In this document: positions 1 through 5,811 of the stretch, piece after piece | Numbering within the stretch: position 1 is the first letter of the stretch | How the letters are laid out: every line of letters begins with the position of its first letter | The notes under the pieces: generated by a model | The model's database searches: none | What the model was told of the DNA's origin: nothing | Seen by the model: only the letters and a program-made list of their open reading frames with translations | Position numbers and translations under genes: made by a program | Assembly: GCA_964509505.1 (NCBI GenBank) | Contig: CAZDYP010000174.1 | Coordinates: 1 to 10,787, forward strand | Source of the DNA: CAZDYP01 sp964509505 | Lineage (GTDB): Bacteria > Chloroflexota > Anaerolineae > JACRMK01 | Direction of reading: 5' to 3' | Length of the DNA stretch: 10,787 bases

Positions 1-606
1 CAACACAACGCCTTTGGGCGCGCCCGTCGTGCCTGAGGTATATGAGAAGATGGCGACCTCGTCGGCGCGCCCCAATGCGACGGTGGACTCGAACAGCTGT
101 GGCTCCTGCTGCGCCAACTCGCGCCCCAACTGCTGCACCGCTTGAAACGACATGAGCCAATCGTCGTTGTAGTTCCACAAGCCGCGCTCATCCCAATAGA
201 TGACCTTCAGCACCAGCGGCAGTTGCGCGCGGATGGCGAGCAGCTTGTCCACTTGCTCTTGGTCTTTGGCAAGCACGAATTTTGCATCGGCAAACGACGC
301 CATGTACTGAATCTCGGGCGGCGTCGCATCGGTGAAGATGCCACATGCGATGCCGCCCATCGCCATCGCGCCAATCTCAGCCCAGTAGAACTCAGGGTCG
401 TTGTCGCCGAGGATACATACCTTGTCCTCGCGCTGCAAGCCCAACGCGGCCAAACCGAGCGCAAATGATTGCAGCTGCGCCAGCGACTCAGCCCACGTGT
501 ACTCTTTCCAGATACCGAGCTTCTTTTGGCGCATGGCGACTTTCTTATCGCCATAGCGTTGCGCTAGTTCAAGAAAACATTGGGGGAGGGTTTGGGGTTC
601 AGTCAT
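1..606 (-). CDS. AMP-dependent acyl-CoA synthetase/ligase, N-terminal part (cut by window edge)
   Basis: The first 202 codons are in the window and the gene continues past the left edge. The frame is open from ATG at 606-604 to base 1. Residues 189-202 read YTSGTTGAPKGVVL, the phosphate-binding signature of the ANL (acyl/aryl-CoA ligase, AMP-binding) superfamily. The preceding part has the usual N-terminal fold features, including an early WKEYTWAE segment and LGDNDPEFYWAEIGAM. By family it activates a carboxylic acid with ATP to an acyl-AMP and then forms the CoA thioester; the substrate cannot be read from this half. Its start overlaps the 3' end of the HepT remnant by 8 bp (ATGACTGA). It lies downstream of a livG-type gene, and acyl-CoA ligase genes are often found inside liv-type clusters, so co-transcription is likely. 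Long-chain acyl-CoA ligase is the best guess. Confidence 0.9.
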   Translation of the reverse strand, partial: MTEPQTLPQCFLELAQRYGDKKVAMRQKKLGIWKEYTWAESLAQLQSFALGLAALGLQREDKVCILGDNDPEFYWAEIGAMAMGGIACGIFTDATPPEIQYMASFADAKFVLAKDQEQVDKLLAIRAQLPLVLKVIYWDERGLWNYNDDWLMSFQAVQQLGRELAQQEPQLFESTVALGRADEVAIFSYTSGTTGAPKGVVL

Positions 607-931
607 GCGTCACCTCATCTGCCGAAGACTTAGATTGCTTACTCAGATATTCGCCAACGTATTGTGTGAACCGCTCTAAATCACCCGCCTTATGCTGCAG
701 GCGCTGAAACACTCGCCTCAAATCCACTTCCAAGTATCGTTGCGCCAAGACATTGCGGAACTGCGCCATGCGCCCCAGTTGCTCCGCAAAATCTGTTGGC
801 ACAATGCCGACCGCTCCGGGTTTGAGGCAAATGTCCTTGTAATTCTCTGGCGTTTTGACCGACAGCGCAGGCAACAAGCGGTGTCTGATTGAGAATCACG
901 ACATCCACATCGTCGAAACGCAACAACCCAC

Positions 932-991
932 TTAACGTCAATGCGGGATAAGGTTGCGGGCGATTGAAAATCGCGCCTACTCACTGCGAAA
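932..991. repeat. 60-bp dispersed repeat, copy 1 (left end of the MITE-like element)
   Basis: These 60 bases are identical, in reverse complement, to 7688-7747. The shared stretch includes the left terminal inverted repeat and a small internal hairpin around GCGATTGAAAATCGC. Identity stops at exactly 932 and 991, so copy 2 lacks the GC-rich hairpin and the right inverted repeat. Confidence 0.95.
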
Positions 992-1086
992 CCCACCTGT
1001 GCAGGTTCAGCGCCAGCCGACAGAGGTCGGCTGGGCGCTGCGTTGCGCGCGCATTGCCTTCGCTGTGGCTTATCCCGCATTCACGT
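935..1086. mobile_element. 152-bp MITE-like insertion with 18-bp terminal inverted repeats
   Basis: The left end (935-952, ACGTCAATGCGGGATAAG) and right end (1069-1086) are inverted repeats matching at 17 of 18 positions. The element interrupts the MNT reading frame: the same protein is readable on both sides. Flanking bases on the coding strand are TAAGCG and TAAGTG, a possible imperfect 6-bp target duplication. It contains no gene. Its right half holds a strong GC-rich hairpin (1008-1040). The left 60 bases recur elsewhere in the window. The transposase family that would mobilise it is unknown. Confidence 0.75.
1008..1040. repeat. GC-rich hairpin inside the MITE-like element
   Basis: CAGCGCCAGCCGAC at 1008-1021 pairs with GTCGGCTGGGCGCTG at 1026-1040 around a 4-base loop, with one bulged G. 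It is a perfect stem apart from the bulge. No T-tract follows on either strand, so it is more likely a structural part of the element than a terminator. Confidence 0.6.
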
Positions 1087-1307
1087 CGCTTAGGTCGCCG
1101 ATGAACTGCAAACGTCTATCAAAATAATCTTTGACGCTACACGTGTTATCCAGTAACACCGCAATAGCTACATTGGATAATGGGCTTGCCTGCCCTCGCG
1201 CGTATGAACCCAACAAATACGCGCCAACTACATCCTGGCTCTCGGCAAAATAGTTTTTCAACACGGCGCTGTCAATAGAATTTGATGAGCTGGCTGTTCC
1301 CATTTTT

Positions 1308-2081
1308 TTACTTTTTGCTTTCTTCTTTCCCCAAATACGCCTCAATCACCTTCGGGTCATGCTTCACCTGCTCGGGTGTGCCTTCGCTGATCTTCACGCC
1401 GAAATCCAACACGACGATGCGTTGCGCGATATCCATGACCAAGCCCATGTCGTGTTCGATCATCAGAATCAGCACACCGCGCCGCTCGTGAATGTCGAGA
1501 ATGAAACGCGCCATGTCCTCTTTCTCTTCAAGGTTCATGCCCGCCATGGGTTCGTCCAGCAGCAACAGCTTCGGTTCAAGCGCCAAGGCGCGCCCGAGCT
1601 CGACCCGTTTGCGCAGCCCATACGGCAATGTAGCGACAACCTGTTTGCGAATCGCTTCGATTTCGAGGAAGTCAATGATGCCCTCGACCACTTCACGTTG
1701 ACGTATTTCTTCTCTTTGCGCGGGACCAAAGTAGAGGGCGCTCTGCCACATCGTTTGTCGCATGTGAATGTGCCGCGCTGCCATCAAGTTGTCTAACACC
1801 GATGCGCCACGATAGAGCGCGATGTTTTGGAACGTGCGCGCGATGCCCAGTCGCGCGATTTTATGCGTAGGAAGTTGGGTGAGGATGTGGTCACCATAGT
1901 GGATGCGGCCCTGTTGAGGACGATAGAAGCCGCTGATGCAATTCAGCACCGAGGTTTTGCCTGCGCCATTCGGACCAATCACGGCGACGATTTCTCCCTC
2001 GTTCACCTCAAAGCTCACACCCGTGAGCGCCTTCGTGCCGCCAAAACTAAGATGCAGGTCTTCGACTGAAAGTCGTGTCAT
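1308..2081 (-). CDS. livG: Branched-chain amino acid-type ABC transporter ATP-binding protein (LivG-like)
   Basis: The 257-residue product has a full ABC ATPase core: Walker A GPNGAGKT at 36-43, Q-loop in ARTFQNI (Gln85), a signature reading LPYGLRKR from 152, Walker B LLLLDEP at 172-178 and the switch His in IEHDM (His210). The YG-L-RR-type signature, the TFQNI segment and the C-terminal EGTPEQVKHDPKVIEAYLG tail are typical of LivG, one of two ATPases that power uptake of branched-chain amino acids or similar amides by LivHM with a periplasmic/lipoprotein receptor. ATG at 2081 is chosen because GGAG lies 8 bases upstream; an in-frame TTG at 2099 is less likely. No permease or binding protein is in the window; they may follow the acyl-CoA ligase to the left. 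The annotated family also covers urea and amide transporters. Confidence 0.9.
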   Translation of the reverse strand: MTRLSVEDLHLSFGGTKALTGVSFEVNEGEIVAVIGPNGAGKTSVLNCISGFYRPQQGRIHYGDHILTQLPTHKIARLGIARTFQNIALYRGASVLDNLMAARHIHMRQTMWQSALYFGPAQREEIRQREVVEGIIDFLEIEAIRKQVVATLPYGLRKRVELGRALALEPKLLLLDEPMAGMNLEEKEDMARFILDIHERRGVLILMIEHDMGLVMDIAQRIVVLDFGVKISEGTPEQVKHDPKVIEAYLGKEESKK

Positions 2082-2126
2082 GCGCTGGTCTCCGCACAAA
2101 GATGGGGTCGCCTACTGTGTGGCGGC

Positions 2127-2136
2127 ATTATAACAC
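2127..2136 (-). promoter_or_regulatory. Extended -10 promoter for the livG unit
   Basis: On the minus strand TATAAT (2132-2127) is preceded by TGT, which makes an extended -10 (TGnTATAAT). Transcription would begin near 2120 and leave a leader of about 40 bases before ATG 2081. No good -35 is seen at 16-18 bases, which extended -10 promoters can tolerate. Confidence 0.55.
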
Positions 2137-2166
2137 AGTTCATCAGACTACGCATGACTTTTTTCC

Positions 2167-2195
2167 TTGCGCTTTCACACGGAATAGGCTAACAT
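2167..2195 (+). promoter_or_regulatory. Weak candidate sigma-70 promoter for sthA
   Basis: TTGCGC (2167-2172) and TAACAT (2190-2195) are separated by 17 bases. Both hexamers are poor matches to TTGACA and TATAAT, so this is only the best-spaced candidate in the divergent region. Confidence 0.3.
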
Positions 2196-2207
2196 CTTGC
2201 CAGCACA

Positions 2208-2253
2208 GCGAGAGCGACCATGCGTGTTTCCGTGCCTCCTGTCGCTTACTCGC
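2208..2253 (+). promoter_or_regulatory. Possible leader hairpin upstream of sthA
   Basis: GCGAG-A-GCGAC (2208-2218) can pair with GTCGC-TTA-CTCGC (2241-2253) around a 22-base loop. The structure ends 5 bases before the sthA ribosome binding site GGAGAG (2259-2264), so it could influence initiation. There is no family evidence for it. Confidence 0.3.
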
Positions 2254-2270
2254 CTCATGGAGAGTGATTT

Positions 2271-3683
2271 ATGACCTCCCCTTACGCTTACGATTTGGTC
2301 GTCATTGGCTCGGGACCCGCGGGCGAAAAGGGCGCGGCGCAAGCGGCCTACTTCGGCAAGCGCGTGGCCATCGTCGAGCGCGCCTCATTTCTCGGCGGCG
2401 CAGCCATCAACACAGGCACTGTGCCGTCGAAGACCTTGCGCGAGACGGCGCTGTATTTTTCGGGTTTGCGACAACGCGGCTTGTACGGCATTGACTACTC
2501 GCTCAAAGAAGGCTTGACGGTCAAAGACTTCATGTACCGCGAGCAGCTCGTCGTTGATCAACAATGGCAAACTATCAAGCGCAATTTGGAACGCCATAAG
2601 ATCGAGGTCATCTGGGGCAGTGGCGCGTTGGCTGATCCTCACACCGTCCGCGTGACGATGCTCACAGGCGAGACGCGCGATTTGACGACCGAGTTCATCC
2701 TCATCGCCACAGGCTCCTCACCCTATCATCCCTCCGATGTGCCTTTCGATCACGAACGCGTCTATGATTCAGATTCGATCTTGCGGATGAAGTCCATCCC
2801 ACAAACGATGGCTGTCGTCGGCGGCGGGGTTATCGGCTGCGAATACGCCTCGATTTTCACAGCCTTGGGTGTGAAGGTCACGCTTGTCGAGTCGCGCCAC
2901 CGGTTGCTGCCCGTCATAGACTTCGAGATTGCCGAACGCTTGCATACGCAGCTGGCGCGGTTAGGCTTGCGCTTCGTGTTCAATGACCGCGTCATCCAAA
3001 CCGAAACCAGCGAGGCCCGCGTGTATTTGCAATTGAAAGGCGGCGAGCGCTTGGAATGCGATATTGCCCTGTTCGCTGCCGGGCGACAGAGCAACATCGA
3101 AGGCTTGGGCTTAGAAGCATTGGGCGTGGCGCTCGGCGCGCGTGGGTTGATTTGCGTCAACGAGCATTACCAAACGAACATTCCCAACGTCTATGCGGCC
3201 GGCGACGTGATTGGCTTCCCAGCGCTCGCTTCGACGTCGATGGAACAAGCGCGCGTGGCAATGGTACATGCCTTCAACTTGCACTACAAAGAGAAAGTCT
3301 CGCCGGTCCTGCCGTATGCCATTTACACCGTTCCCGAAATTGCGATGGTCGGTTTGACCGAAGATGATTGCATCGCCAAAAAAATTCCGTACCTCATCGG
3401 ACGCTCGTATTACGACAAAAGTCCACGTGGGCAAATCATCGGCGATGTCAGCGGAATGCTCAAGCTCGTTTTCTCGCCGCACGACAAAAAGCTGCTCGGC
3501 GTGCATCACATCGGCGAATTGGCGTCGGAGCTCGTGCATATTGGCGCACATGCGCTGGCCCGTGAACACACGATTGACGAGTTCATCAACGCCGTTTACA
3601 ACTACCCCACGCTCGCCGACTCGTACAAGTATGCCGCGTACGATGGACTAGGGCATTGGGAGCGTTGGGTTGAGGAGCAATAG
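2271..3683 (+). CDS. sthA: Soluble (Si-specific) pyridine nucleotide transhydrogenase SthA
   Basis: The 470-residue product is a two-dinucleotide-binding-domain flavoprotein. FAD binding is shown by GSGPAG at 13-18 with acidic Glu36 and by GDVIG at 311-315; the NAD(P) Rossmann motif is GGGVIG at 184-189. SthA-type segments include PYHPSDVPF, YDSDSIL, GVIGCEYASIF, IYTVPEIAMVG and YNYPTLADSY. SthA transfers hydride between NADPH and NAD+ in the cytoplasm and balances the two pools. The disulfide site of lipoamide dehydrogenases and glutathione reductases is absent: residues 42-50 read GGAAINTGT with no Cys. The C-terminal catalytic His is also replaced (Tyr444 region), as expected for a transhydrogenase. 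GGAGAG (2259-2264) precedes ATG 2271. It stands alone between a divergent livG unit and a terminator. A different non-disulfide flavoprotein reductase is the main alternative. Confidence 0.88.
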   Translation: MTSPYAYDLVVIGSGPAGEKGAAQAAYFGKRVAIVERASFLGGAAINTGTVPSKTLRETALYFSGLRQRGLYGIDYSLKEGLTVKDFMYREQLVVDQQWQTIKRNLERHKIEVIWGSGALADPHTVRVTMLTGETRDLTTEFILIATGSSPYHPSDVPFDHERVYDSDSILRMKSIPQTMAVVGGGVIGCEYASIFTALGVKVTLVESRHRLLPVIDFEIAERLHTQLARLGLRFVFNDRVIQTETSEARVYLQLKGGERLECDIALFAAGRQSNIEGLGLEALGVALGARGLICVNEHYQTNIPNVYAAGDVIGFPALASTSMEQARVAMVHAFNLHYKEKVSPVLPYAIYTVPEIAMVGLTEDDCIAKKIPYLIGRSYYDKSPRGQIIGDVSGMLKLVFSPHDKKLLGVHHIGELASELVHIGAHALAREHTIDEFINAVYNYPTLADSYKYAAYDGLGHWERWVEEQ

Positions 3684-3711
3684 CCGTTCAGTTAAACAAG
3701 GCAAATCCATC

Positions 3712-3744
3712 GAGCGATTGGCAAACACCAATCGCTCTGTTGTT
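3712..3744 (+). terminator. Intrinsic terminator after sthA
   Basis: GAGCGATTGG (3712-3721) and CCAATCGCTC (3728-3737) form a perfect 10-bp stem with a 6-base loop, followed by the T-rich TGTTGTT. It lies about 30 bases after the sthA stop and before the tetR promoter, so it separates the two transcription units. Confidence 0.8.
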
Positions 3745-3782
3745 ATAAAACGCCCCGCCACAAAAAAAATTTCGCTAACCGC

Positions 3783-3811
3783 TTGACAAACCACGGCGCG
3801 CGTTGTACAAT
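3783..3811 (+). promoter_or_regulatory. Strong sigma-70 promoter of the efflux operon
   Basis: Consensus -35 TTGACA (3783-3788), a 17-bp spacer and -10 TACAAT (3806-3811, 5 of 6). Transcription should start near 3818, inside the operator that follows. This strength suits a repressed, inducible operon. Confidence 0.85.
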
Positions 3812-3812
3812 G

Positions 3813-3838
3813 TAAATGAATGAACGCTCATTCATTTA
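3813..3838. promoter_or_regulatory. Perfect 26-bp palindromic TetR-family operator
   Basis: Arms TAAATGAATGA (3813-3823) and TCATTCATTTA (3828-3838) are perfect inverted repeats around the spacer ACGC. TGAATGA...TCATTCA is a common operator type for TetR-family repressors with AcrR-like helix-turn-helix domains. It begins one base after the -10 hexamer and covers the predicted transcription start. Bound repressor would block the promoter of its own gene and of everything downstream. Confidence 0.85.
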
Positions 3839-3852
3839 TTTCAAGGAAGCCT

Positions 3853-4494
3853 ATGCCCCGTGTCAGCGCCCATGAGCGTAAAGCCTTCGTCGAGGAACGC
3901 AAAGCGCGCATCCTCGCTGCCGCCGCCAAAGTCTTTGCCAAGAAAGGCTACGAGCGCGCGACGATCGCCGATGTCGCCAAAGAAGCGAAAATAGCGGAAG
4001 GCTCAATTTACAACTACTTCAAGAACAAAGCCGATTTGCTTGTCAGCATTCCGCGCCAATTCATCGTGCCTGCGGTGCAACCCGTGATGGCTGAACTCGC
4101 TTCGGTGTCAGGTGAGCATCCGCCGCCCGAACAAGTACTGACGATGTTGGCGCGCAACATGGTCGCCACTATCCAGCAGAATGCGTCGCTCTTGCGCGTC
4201 TTCCTCACCTCCTTGCCAACGATGAATCAGGCCGCGCGCGATAAATATTTTGAGCAAGTGCCGTTGTTTGCCTTCACGATGTTGGAAGAGTATTTTCGTC
4301 AGCAAATCAAGGCTGGCGTCTTCCGCAAAGACCTAGACCCACAGCTCGCAGCGCGCATGTTTCCTGGCTTACTGTTTCCCTTTCTGCTGCTCAAAGATGT
4401 GTTGCAGGTGCCGTTGGAGCAGGATTACGATGCTATGATTTCGCACGCCATCAAATTGTTCTTGCGTGGCGCGCTTGCCAAGCATGAAGGATAA
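3853..4494 (+). CDS. TetR/AcrR-family transcriptional repressor
   Basis: The 213-residue product has a TetR N-terminal DNA-binding domain. Helices cover about residues 17-63, with the helix-turn-helix near 37-56: TIADVAKEAKIAEGSIYNYF, followed by KNKADLL. The rest is a variable all-helical ligand and dimerisation domain. ATG 3853 is chosen because AAGGAAG (3843-3849) sits just upstream. An earlier in-frame ATG at 3820 lies inside the operator, almost at the transcription start, and has no ribosome site. The gene is first in the operon behind its own operator, so autorepression and control of the ABC exporter are inferred. E. coli offers a parallel: the TetR protein CecR (YbiH) controls ybhGFSR. 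The last four codons and the stop lie in a 7-bp repeat array. The inducer is unknown. Confidence 0.9.
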   Translation: MPRVSAHERKAFVEERKARILAAAAKVFAKKGYERATIADVAKEAKIAEGSIYNYFKNKADLLVSIPRQFIVPAVQPVMAELASVSGEHPPPEQVLTMLARNMVATIQQNASLLRVFLTSLPTMNQAARDKYFEQVPLFAFTMLEEYFRQQIKAGVFRKDLDPQLAARMFPGLLFPFLLLKDVLQVPLEQDYDAMISHAIKLFLRGALAKHEG

Positions 4495-4545
4495 AGACTG
4501 AAGGATGAAAAGTTCATCCGTTATCCCTCATCCTTCCTCCTTCAG
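4483..4545. repeat. Inverted heptad array 1 (9 x 7 bp), tetR/permease spacer
   Basis: Nine heptads in constant phase. The left arm is CATGAAG, GATAAAG, ACTGAAG, GATGAAA; the right arm is AGTTCAT, CCGTTAT, CCCTCAT, CCTTCCT, CCTTCAG. The right arm is roughly the complement of the left, so the array folds back: GAAGGATGA (4500-4508) pairs with TCATCCTTC (4528-4536). It covers the tetR stop codon and ends at the ribosome site of the permease gene (AGGAG, 4544-4548). Confidence 0.7.
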
Positions 4546-4553
4546 GAGCCCCC

Positions 4554-5675
4554 ATGCCCACTCGCCTCTTGCCCATCATTCGCAAAGAATTCATCCACAT
4601 CCGCCGTGACCCACGCACGCTCGCAGTGATGTTCATCATCCCTGTCGTGCAACTCATTCTGCTCGGCTACGTGGCAACGAGCGACATCCGCCATCTCAAC
4701 CTCGCCGTATATGACGCCGACCGCACACCGCAAAGCCGCGCGCTTGTCGAAGCGTATCGCGCCTCCGACTATTTTGCGATTGCCTATCAAGCCAACAATG
4801 AAGACGACATCGCCGCCTTGCTCGACGGCGGGCAAGTGCGCGCGGGCCTCGTCATCCCGCACGGCTACGGCGACCAACTCACGCAAGGACGGGTCGCGCA
4901 AGTCGCGTTTCTGATTGATGGTTCTGACCCCACCGTAGCGAACACAGCTTTTGCCGCGTCGCAAGGCGTGGGGCAAGCGCATGGCACGAAGGTCATCCAG
5001 CAACGCTTAGGAATAGATGTGACGCGGCTCGGCGGCGTCGAAGTGCGCCCGCGCGTCTGGTACAACCCTGAGATGCGCTCCGCGAATTACATGGTGCCTG
5101 CGCTGATCGGTCTCATCTTGCAATTCCTCACAGGCTTGTTCACCGCGCTTGCCATCGTGCGTGAGCGTGAGCAAGGCACTATCGAGCAACTGGTCGTGAC
5201 GCCCATTCAATCGTGGGAACTTGTCGTCGGAAAAATTGTGCCGTACGTCGTCATCGCGTTCTTTGACCTTGCGGAAATTTTGACGATTGGCGTGTTGTGG
5301 TTTGGCGTGCCGATTCGCGGCAGCCTTCCGTTACTCTTGGTCATCGCGCTGCTGTTTTTGATGACCACGCTCGGCACAGGCTTGCTCATTTCCAGCGCGG
5401 CGCGCAGCCAACAAGAGGCAATGCTGATGAGCTTCTTGGTGCTGTTCCCCGGCATCTTCTTGTCGGGCTTCTTCTTCCCCCTCGAAGCGATGCCACTGCC
5501 GTTACAGCTCATCAGCTACGCCGTGCCGTTGCGCTACATGCTCATCATCATTCGCGGCATCATCTTGAAAGGCGTCGGGTTGCCATCGTTCCCAGAACAA
5601 GTCATCGCGCTCGCCATCCTCGGTCCGTTGATTCTGATTGCGGCGTCGCTGCGGTTCAGGAAGAGCCTTGAATAA
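4554..5675 (+). CDS. ABC-2 type transporter permease (YbhS/YbhR-like)
   Basis: The 373-residue product has the ABC2 membrane layout. There is a cytoplasmic N-terminus with KEFIHIRRDPRTL, TM1 about 24-42, a large extracytoplasmic domain (about 43-177), then TM2 179-201, TM3 229-250, TM4 258-280, TM5 290-310 and TM6 348-366. RVWYNPEMRSANYMVP before TM2 and VREREQGTIEQL after it are hallmarks of the YbhS/YbhR/YhhJ group; the latter probably contacts the ATPases. ATG 4554 follows AGGAG (4544-4548) by 5 bases. It is the only permease in the operon, whereas ybhGFSR encodes two, so a homodimer is inferred. With the ATPases downstream it should export a small, probably amphipathic or toxic, compound. 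The substrate is unknown. Confidence 0.9.
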   Translation: MPTRLLPIIRKEFIHIRRDPRTLAVMFIIPVVQLILLGYVATSDIRHLNLAVYDADRTPQSRALVEAYRASDYFAIAYQANNEDDIAALLDGGQVRAGLVIPHGYGDQLTQGRVAQVAFLIDGSDPTVANTAFAASQGVGQAHGTKVIQQRLGIDVTRLGGVEVRPRVWYNPEMRSANYMVPALIGLILQFLTGLFTALAIVREREQGTIEQLVVTPIQSWELVVGKIVPYVVIAFFDLAEILTIGVLWFGVPIRGSLPLLLVIALLFLMTTLGTGLLISSAARSQQEAMLMSFLVLFPGIFLSGFFFPLEAMPLPLQLISYAVPLRYMLIIIRGIILKGVGLPSFPEQVIALAILGPLILIAASLRFRKSLE

Positions 5676-5677
5676 AG

Positions 5678-5810
5678 CAAGTGCCATGTATCAAGTGCCA
5701 AGTGTCATGTGTTATGTGAGGCACACCCGACACATGACACATGACACGTGACACGTGACACTTGACACGTGGCACGTGACACTTGACACGTGACACGTGA
5801 CACTTGACAC
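5678..5810. repeat. Inverted heptad array 2 (19 x 7 bp), permease/ATPase spacer
   Basis: Exactly 133 bases divide into 19 heptads with no phase break. The left arm uses CAAGTGY/CATGTRT units; the right arm (5727-5810) is twelve near-identical units of the type NTGACAC (GTGACAC, TTGACAC, ATGACAC, with GTGGCAC and CCGACAC variants). The arms are inverted: GTGTCATGTGT at 5702-5712 pairs perfectly with ACACATGACAC at 5730-5740. It begins 3 bases after the permease stop and ends 1 base before the ATG of the next gene. Confidence 0.95.
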
Positions 5811-5811
5811 A

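Larger units (their letters stand above)
599..1303 (-). pseudogene. Decayed MNT/HepT toxin-antitoxin pair (interrupted, fused, active sites mutated)
   Basis: Three fragments are visible on the minus strand. Fragment 1 (1303-1070) encodes an MNT-like nucleotidyltransferase start, with GSYARGQASPLSN where the family expects GS..ARG.....SDxD. The two metal-binding Asp positions read Asn and Ala (SNVAIAV). It ends in a stop codon supplied by an inserted element. Fragment 2 (about 934-865) resumes the same protein as LSGLLRFDDVDVVILNQTP. Fragment 3 (877-599) is the C-terminal two thirds of a HepT (DUF86) protein, entered directly after fragment 2 in another frame, so the antitoxin C-terminus and toxin N-terminus are deleted. 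The HepT RX4HXY motif reads RNVLAQRY, with the catalytic His changed to Gln. Family knowledge: HepT is an RNase toxin and MntA an adenylyltransferase antitoxin that AMPylates it. The ATG at 1303 lies 4 bases after the livG stop, so it sits inside the liv-type unit. A functional product is unlikely. Confidence 0.85.

Noticed and set aside
961..975. CRISPR-like repeat end (GATTGAAA)
   Set aside because: It occurs only twice in the window, as part of a 60-bp dispersed repeat, with no repeat-spacer periodicity.
2312..2420. Loss of the disulfide cysteines in the flavoprotein as a sign of inactivation
   Set aside because: Soluble transhydrogenases do not use a redox-active disulfide, so absence of the Cys pair fits SthA rather than a broken lipoamide dehydrogenase.
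3111..3569. 152-codon minus-strand frame opposite sthA, plus other antisense frames within sthA
   Set aside because: They lie entirely against conserved sthA coding sequence, and GC-rich codon bias produces such shadows.
3820..3852. N-terminal extension of the TetR protein from ATG 3820
   Set aside because: The codons fall inside the palindromic operator at the predicted transcription start, while ATG 3853 has AAGGAAG just upstream and begins at the normal TetR N-terminus.
5678..5810. CRISPR array
   Set aside because: The period is 7 bases with no unique spacers between repeats; CRISPR repeats are about 24-40 bases with spacers of similar size.
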